A DNA stretch of 64,000 nt. Origin: an uncultured Gemmatimonadota bacterium. GTDB taxonomy: Bacteria > Gemmatimonadota > Gemmatimonadetes > Gemmatimonadales > Gemmatimonadaceae. Positions 1 through 8,828 of the stretch are shown one piece after another. The stretch covers positions 221,149 to 285,148 of the forward strand of contig CADEDA010000003.1 in NCBI GenBank assembly GCA_902825965.1. The letters run 5' to 3'. The notes under the pieces were generated by a model. That model searched no databases and was not told the DNA's origin. It saw only the letters and a list, made by a program, of their open reading frames with translations. Numbering within the stretch: the first letter of the stretch is position 1; the number at the start of each line of letters is the position of its first letter. The position numbers were made by a program, and so were the translations under genes.

Positions 1-60
1 GTGACCACCGCGAGCGTCTGGCGCGTGGAGCATGGGCGCCCGGGCATCACCAAGGGCTGA
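1..60 (+). CDS. C-terminal end of an unidentified protein (partial)
   Basis: The first 60 bases read through without a stop in frame 1 and end in TGA at 58-60, giving the tail VTTASVWRVEHGRPGITKG. The gene enters from the left edge. The tail is too short to assign a family. It is followed by a long palindrome that separates it from the convergent DUF481 gene, which fits a gene end there. It could be a chance open frame, because in this GC-rich DNA short open frames are common. Confidence 0.4.
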   Translation: MTTASVWRVEHGRPGITKG

Positions 61-88
61 GTCTCCGATCCGGGGCGGACCTGACGGA

Positions 89-128
89 CGACGAGGCGCG
101 CCGCGGGACTCCGCGGCGCGCCTCGTCG
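89..128. terminator. 18-bp perfect hairpin between convergent genes
   Basis: Positions 89-106 pair perfectly with 111-128 around the loop GACT (107-110). It lies between the gene ending at 60 and the convergent gene ending at 169. There is no T tract, as is common in GC-rich genomes, so bidirectional termination is inferred from position and stem strength. Confidence 0.7.
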
Positions 129-168
129 TTCGTCCACGTCCCTCGCGCCGTCGGCGCGGGGCAGGGGA

Positions 169-906
169 TCAGAAGGTGATCTGGATGCCCGTCGTGAAGA
201 GCTTGTCGGTCTTGGAGAACGTGGGTTCCGGCAGGTTGTCGAAGCGGATCACGTAGGAGAGCTTGAGCCCGATGCGCGCCGAGAGCGGGGCGACGACCGA
301 GGACTCGGTGTTCACGCGCCAGTCCTCGGCTTCCTTCATGTTGGGGATGTACTCGACGTTCTGCAGGAAGTAGGCGGCCGGCGTGAACGCGTGCCGCCAG
401 GCCAGTGCCCCGCGCGCCGAGGGGAAGTTCTGCTGGCGGCCGTCGGTGCCGATCTGCTGCGTCACGCTGCCACCGCCCTCGACGCGGATCGTGTCGCTGG
501 CTGCGGCGAGGAGGCGCGCGGCCACACCGAGCTGCTCTTCGAAGCGCCGCTCGATGCCGGCGAAGGTGTTCCGGTCGAAGCCCGTGCCGAGGAACAGCGA
601 GAAGATGTTGTCGATCTTGTAGTCGCCGCGGAGGTTGGCCCGCAGGTTGTTGGTGTTCACGGTGTCGCGCTGTTTGCCGTACACCAGCGCGAACGCCTGC
701 TGCAGCGTGAAGCGGCCGCGCTGCTGCGTGAACTTCTCCCCGACGTTCATGGTGGTGACCTGCGTGTTGCCGCTGGTCTGCACGTAGCCGAGGTCGGCGG
801 TGATCTTGGTGACGACCGCCGGGGCGGCATCCTGCGCGCCCGCGAAGGACGGCAGCGTGAGGGCGGGGATGAGCGCCGCGAGGGCGCGGGGCAGGAGGCG
901 CGGCAT
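169..906 (-). CDS. DUF481 outer-membrane beta-barrel protein
   Basis: 245 residues with a Sec signal peptide (about residues 1-24, ending SFAGA-Q). The rest alternates in the way of a beta-barrel and ends in phenylalanine (GIQITF), the usual C-terminal signal for BAM-assembled porins. Segments such as LGYVQTSGNTQVTTMN, RANLRGDYKID and RIGLKLSYVIRFDN match the DUF481 (YdiY-like, salt-induced outer membrane protein) pattern. Substrate and role are unknown. It is a single gene facing away from the DUF1569 gene at 1005, so the roughly 100-base gap should hold both promoters. Confidence 0.8.
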   Translation of the reverse strand: MPRLLPRALAALIPALTLPSFAGAQDAAPAVVTKITADLGYVQTSGNTQVTTMNVGEKFTQQRGRFTLQQAFALVYGKQRDTVNTNNLRANLRGDYKIDNIFSLFLGTGFDRNTFAGIERRFEEQLGVAARLLAAASDTIRVEGGGSVTQQIGTDGRQQNFPSARGALAWRHAFTPAAYFLQNVEYIPNMKEAEDWRVNTESSVVAPLSARIGLKLSYVIRFDNLPEPTFSKTDKLFTTGIQITF

Positions 907-1004
907 CGGAACGGGGTGAGTGGGTGAGCCCGAAAGATAGGGCGGCCGGGCGCTGGCGGTACCTCGCCGGCTGTCGCACCTTCCGTCAGTCCATTCCGCC
1001 GCCC

Positions 1005-1445
1005 ATGCCCTCTCTGTACGACTCGTCGCGCCGCCATGAGGTCCTCACGCGGCTCGCCACGCTCCCGCCGGACCGCCGCCCGCAGTGGGGACGATTCACC
1101 GCGCCGCAGATGGTCGCCCACCTGCACGAGGCCTACCGGATGTACGCGGGGGACCTGCGGATCCCGCTGCGTCCGGTGCCCCTCCGGCCGCTGGTCCGGC
1201 GCCTGCTGATCCATCACCTGCCATTCCCCAAGGGTGCCCCCACGGCACCCGAACTGCTCGCACGCATCCCCAGCACCTGGGACCGGGACGTCGCCGAACT
1301 CTCGGCCGCCATCGAACGCGTGCGCACGCCGGCCGAGGGCAGCACGCTGCCGCAGCACCCGATCTTCGGTGCCATGACGGCCGACGACTGGGGCGTCCTG
1401 TTGTACAAACACACCGACCACCACCTGCGCCAGTTCGGTGTCTAG
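1005..1445 (+). CDS. DinB-like DUF1569 family protein
   Basis: 146 residues from ATG 1005 (MPSLYDSSRRHEVL). The open frame extends upstream to 924 but that part (RAAGRWRYLAGC) looks non-coding and has no matching homology. The WGRFTAPQMVAHLHEAYRMY segment and the C-terminal YKHTDHHLRQFGV resemble DUF1569/DinB four-helix bundle proteins, where histidines in these helices form a metal site. Function is unknown; related proteins include thiol-dependent transferases. The 3' end lies 37 bases before the lipoprotein gene at 1483, so the two may be co-transcribed. Confidence 0.65.
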   Translation: MPSLYDSSRRHEVLTRLATLPPDRRPQWGRFTAPQMVAHLHEAYRMYAGDLRIPLRPVPLRPLVRRLLIHHLPFPKGAPTAPELLARIPSTWDRDVAELSAAIERVRTPAEGSTLPQHPIFGAMTADDWGVLLYKHTDHHLRQFGV

Positions 1446-1482
1446 TCTTCCCGTTCCCCGCCGCTCCCCCGCCGGAGGTTCC

Positions 1483-2067
1483 ATGCTCGACCGTCGACCG
1501 CAGCACCGCGTGACCCTCGTCCTCGCCGCCATCACGCTCGTGCTGGCCGCGTGCGAGAAGCAGGAGCAGGCGCCACCTTCGGCCAGCGCCGACCTCAGTT
1601 GCTTCGGCGGCCGCGTGCTGTCGTTCCAGGACCTCGTCGCCGAGGTGGTGATCCCGAGCGGGGAGAACTGCACGGAGGGCACGTTCCAGATCGTGTTCAC
1701 GCGCGCGGGGGACACGCTCACCACGCTCACCGAGACCCGAGTGGGCACGGTCGGCTTCATCGGCACCGCCGACGTGGACGGGGACGGACGCGGGGAGTTC
1801 TTCGTGTCCACCATCGCCGGCGGTGACGAGGCGAAGGGTGCACTGTTCGCCTACACCGAGAAGGAGTCGGGCATCGGACGGCTCGCGCTCGCGGCGCTCG
1901 ACAGTGCGCAGCTCAACGGCTACGCGGGCCACGACCGGTTCGGCTTCGGCGGTGCGGACCAGCTCGTGCGGGCCTTCCCGCGCAGCGGCGGCGACACGGC
2001 GTGGTACGGCTACTCACACGGCGAGCAGCGTTGGAACAGCATCACGCGGCCCAGCTGGATCCGCTGA
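1483..2067 (+). CDS. hypothetical lipoprotein
   Basis: 194 residues from ATG 1483, preceded by GGAGG at about 1472-1476; this decides against the upstream ATG at 1438. The N-terminus has arginines, a hydrophobic stretch and the lipobox LVLAAC, so it should be lipidated at Cys24 and anchored in a membrane. The mature part contains TADVDGDGRGEFFVSTI, a calcium-binding-like DxDGDG loop as found in FG-GAP/VCBS repeats. No enzyme motif is visible. It is convergent with hrpB, 13 bases away. Confidence 0.6.
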   Translation: MLDRRPQHRVTLVLAAITLVLAACEKQEQAPPSASADLSCFGGRVLSFQDLVAEVVIPSGENCTEGTFQIVFTRAGDTLTTLTETRVGTVGFIGTADVDGDGRGEFFVSTIAGGDEAKGALFAYTEKESGIGRLALAALDSAQLNGYAGHDRFGFGGADQLVRAFPRSGGDTAWYGYSHGEQRWNSITRPSWIR

Positions 2068-2080
2068 CGTCGCCTGGGGC

Positions 2081-4648
2081 TCACGTGCCGCGCGGCTTCG
2101 CGCGGCGCGTCGCCGGCGCGCTGAGCGGGTCGTCGGGCCAGGGATGGCGCGGATAGCGACCCTTGAGGTCACGGCGCACGTCGAAGTACGTCGTGCGCCA
2201 GAAGTTCGCGAGGTCCCGGGTCACCTGCACCGGTCGATGCGCGGGTGAGAGCAGGTGCAGCGTGAGCGGCACGCGACCGTCCCCGACGCGAGGCGTCTCC
2301 AGCCACCCGAACACCTCCTGCAGCCGCACCGCCAGCACCGGCGCCGCCGGATCGCTGTAGTCCACCGGCACGCGAGACCCGCTGGGCACCTCGAGATGCG
2401 TGGGCGCGAGCTGATCGAGCCGCGCGCGATCCGCCCAGCGCAGTCCCTGTAGCAGTGCCTCGCCCAGATCGACACGGTCCACGTCGCTGAGCCGACGCGC
2501 GTCGCCCAGGGCCGGAGCGAGCCAGTCCGCGAGCGACGCCTGCAGCGCCGCGTCCGAGACGTCGCGATACGTCTCGGGGGCGAGGGTGTGCGCGAACGCG
2601 AGTCGCGCACGGAGCTGGCGTGCGGCAGCACTCCACGGCAGCGCGGCGACGCCGCGCGACTCCAAGGCGGTGAGCAGCGCCGCGGTGATGGCCTCCGGCG
2701 GCACGTCGCGCAGCGGGCGTTCCTTGAGCACCAGCGCACCGACGCGTTCGCATTCCGTCGCGCGCACGGCACCGGTCCGGTCGTCCCAGCTGATGTCGCG
2801 TTCGACGACGAGCCCGGGTCCCACGGCGGCGCGCAGCGCCGCCTCGTCCAAGGGCGCCGCGAGCCAGATGCGGCTTTCCGCTGGGTCCCCATCGAGGTCG
2901 GCGATCGCGAGGAACGAGGACCGTCCGAGCGCACCCGGCACCTCGAGACGTGCACCGCGGCCGTTGCGCAGCAGATATCGCGCGGCCTCGCCCGGCCGCC
3001 GCATCGCCACGCGATCGGGGTACGCGAGGCCCAGCAGCGCGCCGGTGTGGTCGAGATCGTCGTCCGCCGGCTGCACCGCGGCAGCAGGCGCATGTGGCAA
3101 CGCGCGCTGCAGCGCACGCGCTTCCTGACGCACACGGTCGAGGCGGGCGCGATCGGCGTCCCCGATCCGGCCCTGCCCGCGGAGCAGTTCCACGCGGGAC
3201 CGCAGGTCCGCGTCCTGCGCGGCGGCCTCGCGGCGGAGCACGTCGCGCTCACCGAGCAGGGCGGCCAGTTCGCAGCCGAGCCGCGTGAGTCCCCGGTCGG
3301 CCGCGACCAGCACCAGGTGCGCCAGGCGCGGCACCACACCCAACGCAGCCATACGCCGACCATGCGCAGTCGCACGTCCCGTCGCGTCGAGTGCGCCGAG
3401 GTCGAGCAACAACGCCCGCGCCTGGGCGAGCGCGCCGGGCGGCGGCGCATCGAGCCAGCGCAGCCGCCCCGCGTCGCTGATTCCCGCGCAGGCCAGCTCG
3501 AGCGCGAGCGCCGCGAGGTCGGCCTCGAGGATCTCGGGCAACGCGCGCGTCGGCAGGCTCGCATGTTCGCCTTCGCTCCAGAGCCGCACGCAGGTTCCTT
3601 CCGCCACGCGACCTGCACGACCACGCCGCTGGTCGGCCGAGGCTTGCGAGACGCGCGTGGTCTCGAGGCGCGTCATGCCGCTGCGCGGGTCGAATCGCGG
3701 CACCCGCGCCAGACCGGCGTCGATCACCACACGCACGTCGGGCAGCGTGACGGACGACTCGGCGATCGCCGTGGCGAGGACCACGCGCCGTCGCGATCCC
3801 TGGCGTCGCAGCACGTGATCCTGCTCGGCAAGCGTGAGCCCGCCGTGGAGCAGGAGCACCTCCGCGTCTGCCGGCCCGCCCTCCTCGAGCGCGCGACGCG
3901 TGCGGTCGAGCTCGGCGATGCCCGGCAGGAACACCAGCACGTCCCCCGCGGTGGTCTCCCACTGCGTGCGCACGGCCTGCGCGGTCGCCAACGGCAGCGG
4001 CGTCTCGGGGCGCGGCGCGCGCCAGAGGGTGCTCACCGGGAAGCTCCGCCCCTCGCTCACGACCACCGGCGCCCCGCCGAGCAGGCTCGCCACCGGCGCG
4101 GCCTCCAGTGTCGCCGACATCACCACGATGCGCAGGTCCGGGCGCAGGACCGCCCGCGTCTCGAGGCAGAGGGCGAGCCCGAGGTCCGCGCTCAGGTGCC
4201 GCTCATGGAACTCGTCGAACAGCACCGCCGCGACACCCTCGAGCGTGGGGTCGTCCTGCACCATGCGCGTGAGGATGCCCTCGGTGACCACCTCGACCCG
4301 CGTGCGCGGCCCCACGCGCGACTCCAAGCGCACGCGATACCCGACCGTCTCGCCCACCGCTTCACCGAGGAGCTGCGCCATCTGCTGCGCCGCCGCGCGG
4401 GCGGCGATGCGGCGCGGTTCCAGCACGAGGATGCGGCCGTCCTCGCGCCACGCGGCATCGAGCAGCGCCAACGGCAGCCGGGTGGTCTTGCCCGCGCCCG
4501 GGGCGGCGACGAGGACCACCGCGCCCGCCGACGCGAGCGCGTCGAGCGCGGGCGGCAGCACCGCATTGATGGGAAGCTCGGGGGCGCCGTGGAGCAGGGG
4601 CACTGGCAGGGCGGGAGAGGGAACCGCGAAACGGTGGTCGCGTACCAC
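2081..4648 (-). CDS. hrpB: ATP-dependent helicase HrpB
   Basis: 855 residues, the usual HrpB size. DEAH-type helicase core: Walker A APGAGKTTRLPL near residue 50, Walker B FDEFHERH, motif III MSATLE, and motif VI RRGRAGRV, followed by the helicase-associated domain and the HrpB C-terminal domain (DISWDDRTGAVRA, APETYRDVSDAALQASL). It is a predicted RNA/DNA helicase of uncertain cellular role. The frame opens with GTG at 4648. The family alignment begins only at LPINAVLPPALDAL, so an in-frame GTG at 4603 is an alternative start. It diverges from lspA; the 47-base gap contains the AT-rich spot TAACTTAAT (4666-4674), a possible -10 region. Confidence 0.9.
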   Translation of the reverse strand: MVRDHRFAVPSPALPVPLLHGAPELPINAVLPPALDALASAGAVVLVAAPGAGKTTRLPLALLDAAWREDGRILVLEPRRIAARAAAQQMAQLLGEAVGETVGYRVRLESRVGPRTRVEVVTEGILTRMVQDDPTLEGVAAVLFDEFHERHLSADLGLALCLETRAVLRPDLRIVVMSATLEAAPVASLLGGAPVVVSEGRSFPVSTLWRAPRPETPLPLATAQAVRTQWETTAGDVLVFLPGIAELDRTRRALEEGGPADAEVLLLHGGLTLAEQDHVLRRQGSRRRVVLATAIAESSVTLPDVRVVIDAGLARVPRFDPRSGMTRLETTRVSQASADQRRGRAGRVAEGTCVRLWSEGEHASLPTRALPEILEADLAALALELACAGISDAGRLRWLDAPPPGALAQARALLLDLGALDATGRATAHGRRMAALGVVPRLAHLVLVAADRGLTRLGCELAALLGERDVLRREAAAQDADLRSRVELLRGQGRIGDADRARLDRVRQEARALQRALPHAPAAAVQPADDDLDHTGALLGLAYPDRVAMRRPGEAARYLLRNGRGARLEVPGALGRSSFLAIADLDGDPAESRIWLAAPLDEAALRAAVGPGLVVERDISWDDRTGAVRATECERVGALVLKERPLRDVPPEAITAALLTALESRGVAALPWSAAARQLRARLAFAHTLAPETYRDVSDAALQASLADWLAPALGDARRLSDVDRVDLGEALLQGLRWADRARLDQLAPTHLEVPSGSRVPVDYSDPAAPVLAVRLQEVFGWLETPRVGDGRVPLTLHLLSPAHRPVQVTRDLANFWRTTYFDVRRDLKGRYPRHPWPDDPLSAPATRRAKPRGT

Positions 4649-4695
4649 CCGTACGGCTGCCCGGGTAACTTAATGGAGCCCCGTACCTCCTCCCC

Positions 4696-5265
4696 ATGAC
4701 CGACACCGCCCCGCCGATCGCGGGCAGAGCGAGCACCGCGCCGCGCGATCGCACCTTCTGGGGATTCATCGTCCTGATCGCGGTCACCGACATCGTCACC
4801 AAGCGATGGGCGGAGCGCGCGCTCGCGCTGCATACGCCGGAAGACGTCTTCCCGCCCTGGCTGCGGTGGACGCTGACCTACAACACCGGCGCGGCGATGA
4901 ACCTCTCGCTCGGCGACTGGTCCCGTGTCGTGTTCAGCCTCATCGCCGTGAGCATGATCGGGTACCTCTTCGTGCTCTATCGGCAGGCGGCGCCCGAATC
5001 GCGCGCGACCCCCGCGGCCCTGGGGCTGATCGCTGCCGGCGCCTTCGGCAACTTGCTCGATCGCTTGCGCCACACCAAGGGTGTCGTCGACTTTATCGAT
5101 GTCGGCACAGCGGATTGGCGCTTCTGGACGTTCAATGTGGCCGACGTCGGGGTCACCAGCGGAGCCATCCTCCTCGCGCTGCTGCTGTTCAACGAGAACG
5201 ACGCGACACCGACACCCGAGTCCGCCGTCTCCGTCCCATCACCCGAGAGTGCGTCCCATGACTGA
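4696..5265 (+). CDS. lspA: lipoprotein signal peptidase (signal peptidase II)
   Basis: 189 residues with four hydrophobic segments. It cleaves signal peptides of prolipoproteins in the inner membrane, consistent with the several lipoproteins encoded here. Family motifs are present in order: TDIVTKRW in helix 1, YNTGAAMNL, GAFGNLLDRL, GVVDFIDV and FNVADVGVTSGA. Asp132 (VVDF) and Asp150 (FNVAD) match the catalytic aspartate pair. The C-terminus carries a short polar tail rich in P, S and E. Its end overlaps the next gene by 8 bases, so translation is probably coupled. Confidence 0.95.
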   Translation: MTDTAPPIAGRASTAPRDRTFWGFIVLIAVTDIVTKRWAERALALHTPEDVFPPWLRWTLTYNTGAAMNLSLGDWSRVVFSLIAVSMIGYLFVLYRQAAPESRATPAALGLIAAGAFGNLLDRLRHTKGVVDFIDVGTADWRFWTFNVADVGVTSGAILLALLLFNENDATPTPESAVSVPSPESASHD

Positions 5266-5959
5266 CCGTCGCGATTTCCTCCGCCAGGCCTCGTTGCTCG
5301 CCGCCGGCTCCCTTGCAGCGGCCGGTGAGCTCACGGCCACCGAGCGCCCCCGCGCGGAGCGTGGCGACCGCGCGGCGCTCGACGCGCTCCAGGGGCAGGC
5401 CCAGACCTGGGACATGAGCTGGACGGAACGCGTGACGGGCAAGTATCGCATGGTGTTCGATGCCCCGGAGATCTCCGGAGGTGTATGCCTGCATCAGGCG
5501 CGCTCCTTCCTCGCCGGCAGCGCGGCGACTGTGGGAGCCACCGACAAGGACTGCTCGGCGGTGCTGGTCATCCGCCACGCTGCCGTGCCGATGGTCCTCG
5601 GTGACGAGCTCTGGTCCGACGGGGCCTGGGGCGAGAAGGACGAGCTGAAGGATCCGTCCACCGGCGAGCCCACGAAGCGCAATCCGTTCATCAACATCGC
5701 GCCCGGAAGCCAGCATGCGCTCACTTGGCCCGATGGGGCGCTCGACACCCTGATGTCGCGCGGCGTGATCGTGCTCGCCTGCGATCTCGCGTTGAACAAC
5801 GCCGCCGGCCAGATCTCCAACCGGCGCAAGATCCCGCGGCAGGACGCCCGGGCGCTCGTCGCCGAACACCTCATCAAGGGCGTGATCCGGATGCCATCCG
5901 GGGTGTTCGCGACCTGCCATGCGCAGCAACTCGGCTGCGGCATGATGTACGCGGGGTGA
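5258..5959 (+). CDS. Tat-exported DsrE-like protein
   Basis: 233 residues from ATG 5258, overlapping the end of lspA. The N-terminus MTDRRDFLRQASLLAAGSLA is a twin-arginine signal (RRDFLR), so a folded protein should be exported. The mature part has the layout of DsrE/DsrF-like folds: a strand and loop SAVLVIRHAAVPMVLGDELW, then the strand GVIVLACDLALNNAAGQ, and a C-terminal region with FATCHAQQLGCGMMYAG. Cys residues in LACD and in TCHAQQLGC could be functional but no catalytic role can be claimed. Pairing with lspA by overlap is probably an operon accident rather than a pathway link. Confidence 0.6.
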   Translation: MTDRRDFLRQASLLAAGSLAAAGELTATERPRAERGDRAALDALQGQAQTWDMSWTERVTGKYRMVFDAPEISGGVCLHQARSFLAGSAATVGATDKDCSAVLVIRHAAVPMVLGDELWSDGAWGEKDELKDPSTGEPTKRNPFINIAPGSQHALTWPDGALDTLMSRGVIVLACDLALNNAAGQISNRRKIPRQDARALVAEHLIKGVIRMPSGVFATCHAQQLGCGMMYAG

Positions 5960-5996
5960 TCCCCGCGTCGGTGCCGTGGGTCAGGCCACGGCACCG
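5951..5996. terminator. two adjacent hairpins between convergent genes
   Basis: GCGGGG 5951-5956 pairs with CCCCGC 5961-5966, with the stop codon of the DsrE-like gene in the loop. An 11-bp stem pairs 5969-5979 with 5986-5996 and contains the stop of the convergent FAD gene (TCA 5981-5983). Placement over both stop codons suggests bidirectional termination. Confidence 0.6.
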
Positions 5997-7252
5997 CGCG
6001 AGGCGCGCCACGAGGCGAGCAGCGCCTCGGCGGCGCGCCGTCCGCTGCGCAGGGCGCCGTTGATCGACGGCGTCTCCAGGTAGTCACCGCAGGCGAAGAG
6101 CCCGTCGTCGAGTCGCACCGCCGTGGAGGTCATGCCGCCGGCCGGGAATTGCCGCGGCAGCGAGAACGGCACGCGCGAGATGCGCAGCATCCGCCAGGCA
6201 TCGACGACGCCGGCGCCGAACCACCGCGCGAGTTGGGCGCGGACCTCACGCTCGAGCGACGGGTCGTCTGCGCTGGGGGTGCCGAGCAGCGTCGCGGAGA
6301 TCAGGTGCTGGCCCGGAGGTGCGTACGCGGGCGCGACGAGGCTGGGGACGCACAGGTGATTCACCGGCCCAGGCGTGCGTTCGCCGTTGAGCAGGAGCAC
6401 CGGCGCGTCGAGTGGTGCCGTCGTCGCCGCGAACGAGAGCGTCACGCAGCCCGACCACTGCGGCGCGCGGCTGCCCGGCACGAGGACGTTCGCGTGCCGC
6501 GCGTCGGTGGCGAGGATGATCGCCCGCGGGGAGAGGAGTTCGCCCGAGGCCAGTTCCACGCGGCCGTCGCGGATGCTGCGGACCTTGGCGTTGGTGCGGA
6601 CCGAGCTTGCGGGCAGGCCGGCCGCCAGCTGACGCGGGATGGCGCGCATGCCGTCGGCGGGCAGGGTCGCGCGGCCGGTGGCGAACATGCCGAACAGGAA
6701 CTCGAACCAGCGCGCCGGGGCCGTGAGCTGTGCATCGAGGAACACGCCCCCGAAGAACGGGCGGAAGAACCCATCCATGGCACGCTCGGAGAACCCCCGC
6801 TCCTGCAACTCGCGCGCGGTGTTGTGCCCGTCGCTGCTGACCTCGCCCTCGAGGTGCAGGATCGCGTCGGCCCGCAGGCGCATCATCCGCCACGCATCCG
6901 CCGGCGTGAAGGCTCCGCTCACCAACGAGCGTGCGCCGGCGATGGGATCGCGCCAGGGGTCCGCCACGCGGCCCACGCCGTTCGCGCGGCGGATCAGCGC
7001 GCCGGGAGCGAAGGGGCGCAGGTCGAGTGCCTTGAGGTCCAGCTGCTGCCGGGCTTCCGGATAGGAATCGAGCAGCACCTGGAAGCCGCGGTCGATCAGG
7101 AACCCATCGACCTCGTCCGTCGCGACCCGACCCCCGAGGACGTCATTGGCCTCGAGGAGCGTGAAGGAGACATTGGCGGCCGTGAGCGCTCGGGCGGCGG
7201 CCAGGCCGGCGAGACCACCGCCGACGATGACGACGTCTGGGGAAGCAGGCAT
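5981..7252 (-). CDS. FAD-dependent amine oxidase/desaturase-like oxidoreductase
   Basis: 423 residues from ATG 7252 (MPASPDVVIVGGGLAGLAAA). The frame continues upstream but without family similarity. The N-terminal Rossmann motif GGGLAGLAAARAL binds FAD. VLGGRVATDEVDGFLIDRGFQVLL is typical of amine oxidase, protoporphyrinogen oxidase and phytoene desaturase families. The C-terminus has the second FAD contact, LDDGLFACGDYLETPSINGALRSGRRAAE. Substrate is not clear; it lies apart from any carotenoid or haem genes. The gene diverges from the NAD(P)-binding protein at 7324. Confidence 0.8.
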   Translation of the reverse strand: MPASPDVVIVGGGLAGLAAARALTAANVSFTLLEANDVLGGRVATDEVDGFLIDRGFQVLLDSYPEARQQLDLKALDLRPFAPGALIRRANGVGRVADPWRDPIAGARSLVSGAFTPADAWRMMRLRADAILHLEGEVSSDGHNTARELQERGFSERAMDGFFRPFFGGVFLDAQLTAPARWFEFLFGMFATGRATLPADGMRAIPRQLAAGLPASSVRTNAKVRSIRDGRVELASGELLSPRAIILATDARHANVLVPGSRAPQWSGCVTLSFAATTAPLDAPVLLLNGERTPGPVNHLCVPSLVAPAYAPPGQHLISATLLGTPSADDPSLEREVRAQLARWFGAGVVDAWRMLRISRVPFSLPRQFPAGGMTSTAVRLDDGLFACGDYLETPSINGALRSGRRAAEALLASWRASRGAVA

Positions 7253-7323
7253 GCGAAGTTGAACGCCGACCGGACGCCCGGGGTTCCGTTGGCCACCTGC
7301 GCCCGGTGGAGTAGGTTCCCGCC

Positions 7324-8067
7324 ATGTCTGCCCCACCCGCGGCCTTCGTGGCCGGTGCCACCGGATACACCGGCCGTTCGGTCGTCGCCGAACTCCGGCG
7401 ACGCGGCGTCGCCACCGTCGCGCACCTGCGTCCCGACTCCCGCGATCGCGCACGATGGACGGAGCGATTCGCGTCGTCGGGCGCCTCCGTTGACCTCACG
7501 CCGTGGGACGCGGCGGCGCTGCGGGACACCCTCGTCCGCCTCCGACCGACGGTGGTGTTCGCGCTGTTGGGCACGACCCGCGCCCGCGCGGGCAAGGAGG
7601 GCATCGACGACCCGTACGAGCGCATCGACTTCGGTCTCACCGAGATGCTGCGCACGGCGGCCATCGGTGCGGGACATCAGCTGCGGTTCGTGTACCTGTC
7701 GGCCTATGGCGCCACCGAGCGCACGACCAACAAGTACCTCGCCGTGCGCGGGCGTATGGAACGGCTCCTGCACGACGGCACGCTGCCGTTCCTCATCGCG
7801 CAGCCGTTGTTCATCACCGGCCCGGACCGCGAGGAATCCCGTGCGGCGGAACGGATCGGCGCCGCCGTGCTGGACTCGGTGCTGCGCGCCGCGGCGTGGA
7901 TGGGCGCTGCGCGGCTCCGGGAGCGCTTCGCCTCGATGACGGGCGGGGAGCTCGCCCGGGCGCTCGTGACGCTGGCACTCGAGGACCAGGCGGCGCGTCG
8001 GGTCGCCGACGCGGTGACCCTGCGCCGCGCTGCGGGCTCGGCGCTCACGGAAGGCGCCGCCCCATGA
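7324..8067 (+). CDS. NAD(P)-binding (atypical SDR) protein
   Basis: 247 residues. The start MSAPPAAFVAGATGYTGRSVV has the GATGYTG dinucleotide-binding loop of NAD(P)H-binding atypical short-chain dehydrogenases; FALLGTTRARAGKEG and FVYLSAYGAT are the next core strands. The usual YxxxK catalytic pair is not clear (KYLAVRGRME could stand in). Such proteins often act as NADPH-binding quinone reductases or regulators. It overlaps the following methyltransferase by ATGA (8064-8067), so the two are co-translated. Confidence 0.75.
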   Translation: MSAPPAAFVAGATGYTGRSVVAELRRRGVATVAHLRPDSRDRARWTERFASSGASVDLTPWDAAALRDTLVRLRPTVVFALLGTTRARAGKEGIDDPYERIDFGLTEMLRTAAIGAGHQLRFVYLSAYGATERTTNKYLAVRGRMERLLHDGTLPFLIAQPLFITGPDREESRAAERIGAAVLDSVLRAAAWMGAARLRERFASMTGGELARALVTLALEDQAARRVADAVTLRRAAGSALTEGAAP

Positions 8068-8672
8068 GTGCGCGCAAGGCGTACGACGCCGAGTACTTCC
8101 GGCGTTGGTACCACGATCCGGCGCAGCGCGTGATCACTCCCGCGGCGGTCGCGCGGAAAGTCCGCCTCGTGACGGGGATCGCCGAGCTGCTGCTCGAACG
8201 ACCGCTGCGCAGCGTGCTCGACATCGGTTGCGGCGAGGCCGCCTGGCGCGCGCCGTTGCGGCGGTTGCGGCCACATATCGCCTATCAGGGCGTGGAGTCG
8301 AGCGCCTATGCCGTCGAACGCTTCGGTCGGGCCCGCAACATCCGCGCGGGCACATTCGGCGGACTCGCGGACCTGGGACTGGATGGCCGCTACGATCTCA
8401 TCGTCGTCTGCGACGTGCTGCAGTACGTGCCCGATGCCGAACTGTCGCGCGGGCTCGCGGCGATCGCCCAGCGGCTGGGCGGTGTCGTGTACCTCGAGGC
8501 GTACACCACCGACGACGCGCTCGACGGAGACCACCACGACTGGCACCATCGCAGCCCGGAGCAGTATCGCCGCGCGTTTCGCCGCGCGGGCCTGCACGCC
8601 GTCGGCATGCACTGCTACGTCGGCGAACACCTGCTCGGCGCGACGGTGACGCTGGAGCGTGGGCACCCATAG
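8064..8672 (+). CDS. class I SAM-dependent methyltransferase
   Basis: 202 residues from ATG 8064 in the ATGA overlap with the previous stop. SRSVLDIGCGEAAWR-type motif I is seen as SVLDIGCGEAAWR at about residue 50, then GVESSAYAVERF (motif II) and DLIVVCDVLQYVPD (motif IV). Substrate unknown. The N-terminal AYDAEYFRRWYHDPAQRV resembles small-molecule methyltransferases that act on diverse acceptors. It is the last gene before a 156-base gap. Confidence 0.8.
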   Translation: MSARKAYDAEYFRRWYHDPAQRVITPAAVARKVRLVTGIAELLLERPLRSVLDIGCGEAAWRAPLRRLRPHIAYQGVESSAYAVERFGRARNIRAGTFGGLADLGLDGRYDLIVVCDVLQYVPDAELSRGLAAIAQRLGGVVYLEAYTTDDALDGDHHDWHHRSPEQYRRAFRRAGLHAVGMHCYVGEHLLGATVTLERGHP

Positions 8673-8690
8673 GCGACCCGCGCGGTCTGC

Positions 8691-8703
8691 CGGGGATTCC
8701 CCG
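8691..8703. terminator. weak palindrome after the methyltransferase gene
   Basis: CGGGGA-T-TCCCCG forms a 13-base palindrome 19 bases after the methyltransferase stop. A second small palindrome (CGGCGTCACGCCG) lies about 40 bases on. The rest of 8673-8828 shows no gene. A terminator role is only a guess. Confidence 0.3.
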
Positions 8704-8828
8704 ACATCGGAGATCCGCGGGCGCGGAGCGGCGTCACGCCGTGAGATGAACCGGTCGAGTTTCTCCCGGGCTGGACGAGAATCGGAAGACCACCCATTCC
8801 GTGTCCTCGTACTCCGGAGTCCGAATCC

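Noticed and set aside
2588-4699. 703-codon open frame on the plus strand
   Set aside because: Antisense to hrpB, whose helicase motifs are all intact; the product is Arg/Gly-rich without motifs.
5258-5959. Assigning the Tat protein to sulfur oxidation
   Set aside because: The DsrE-like fold is suggested only by general pattern, and no other sulfur-oxidation gene is near.
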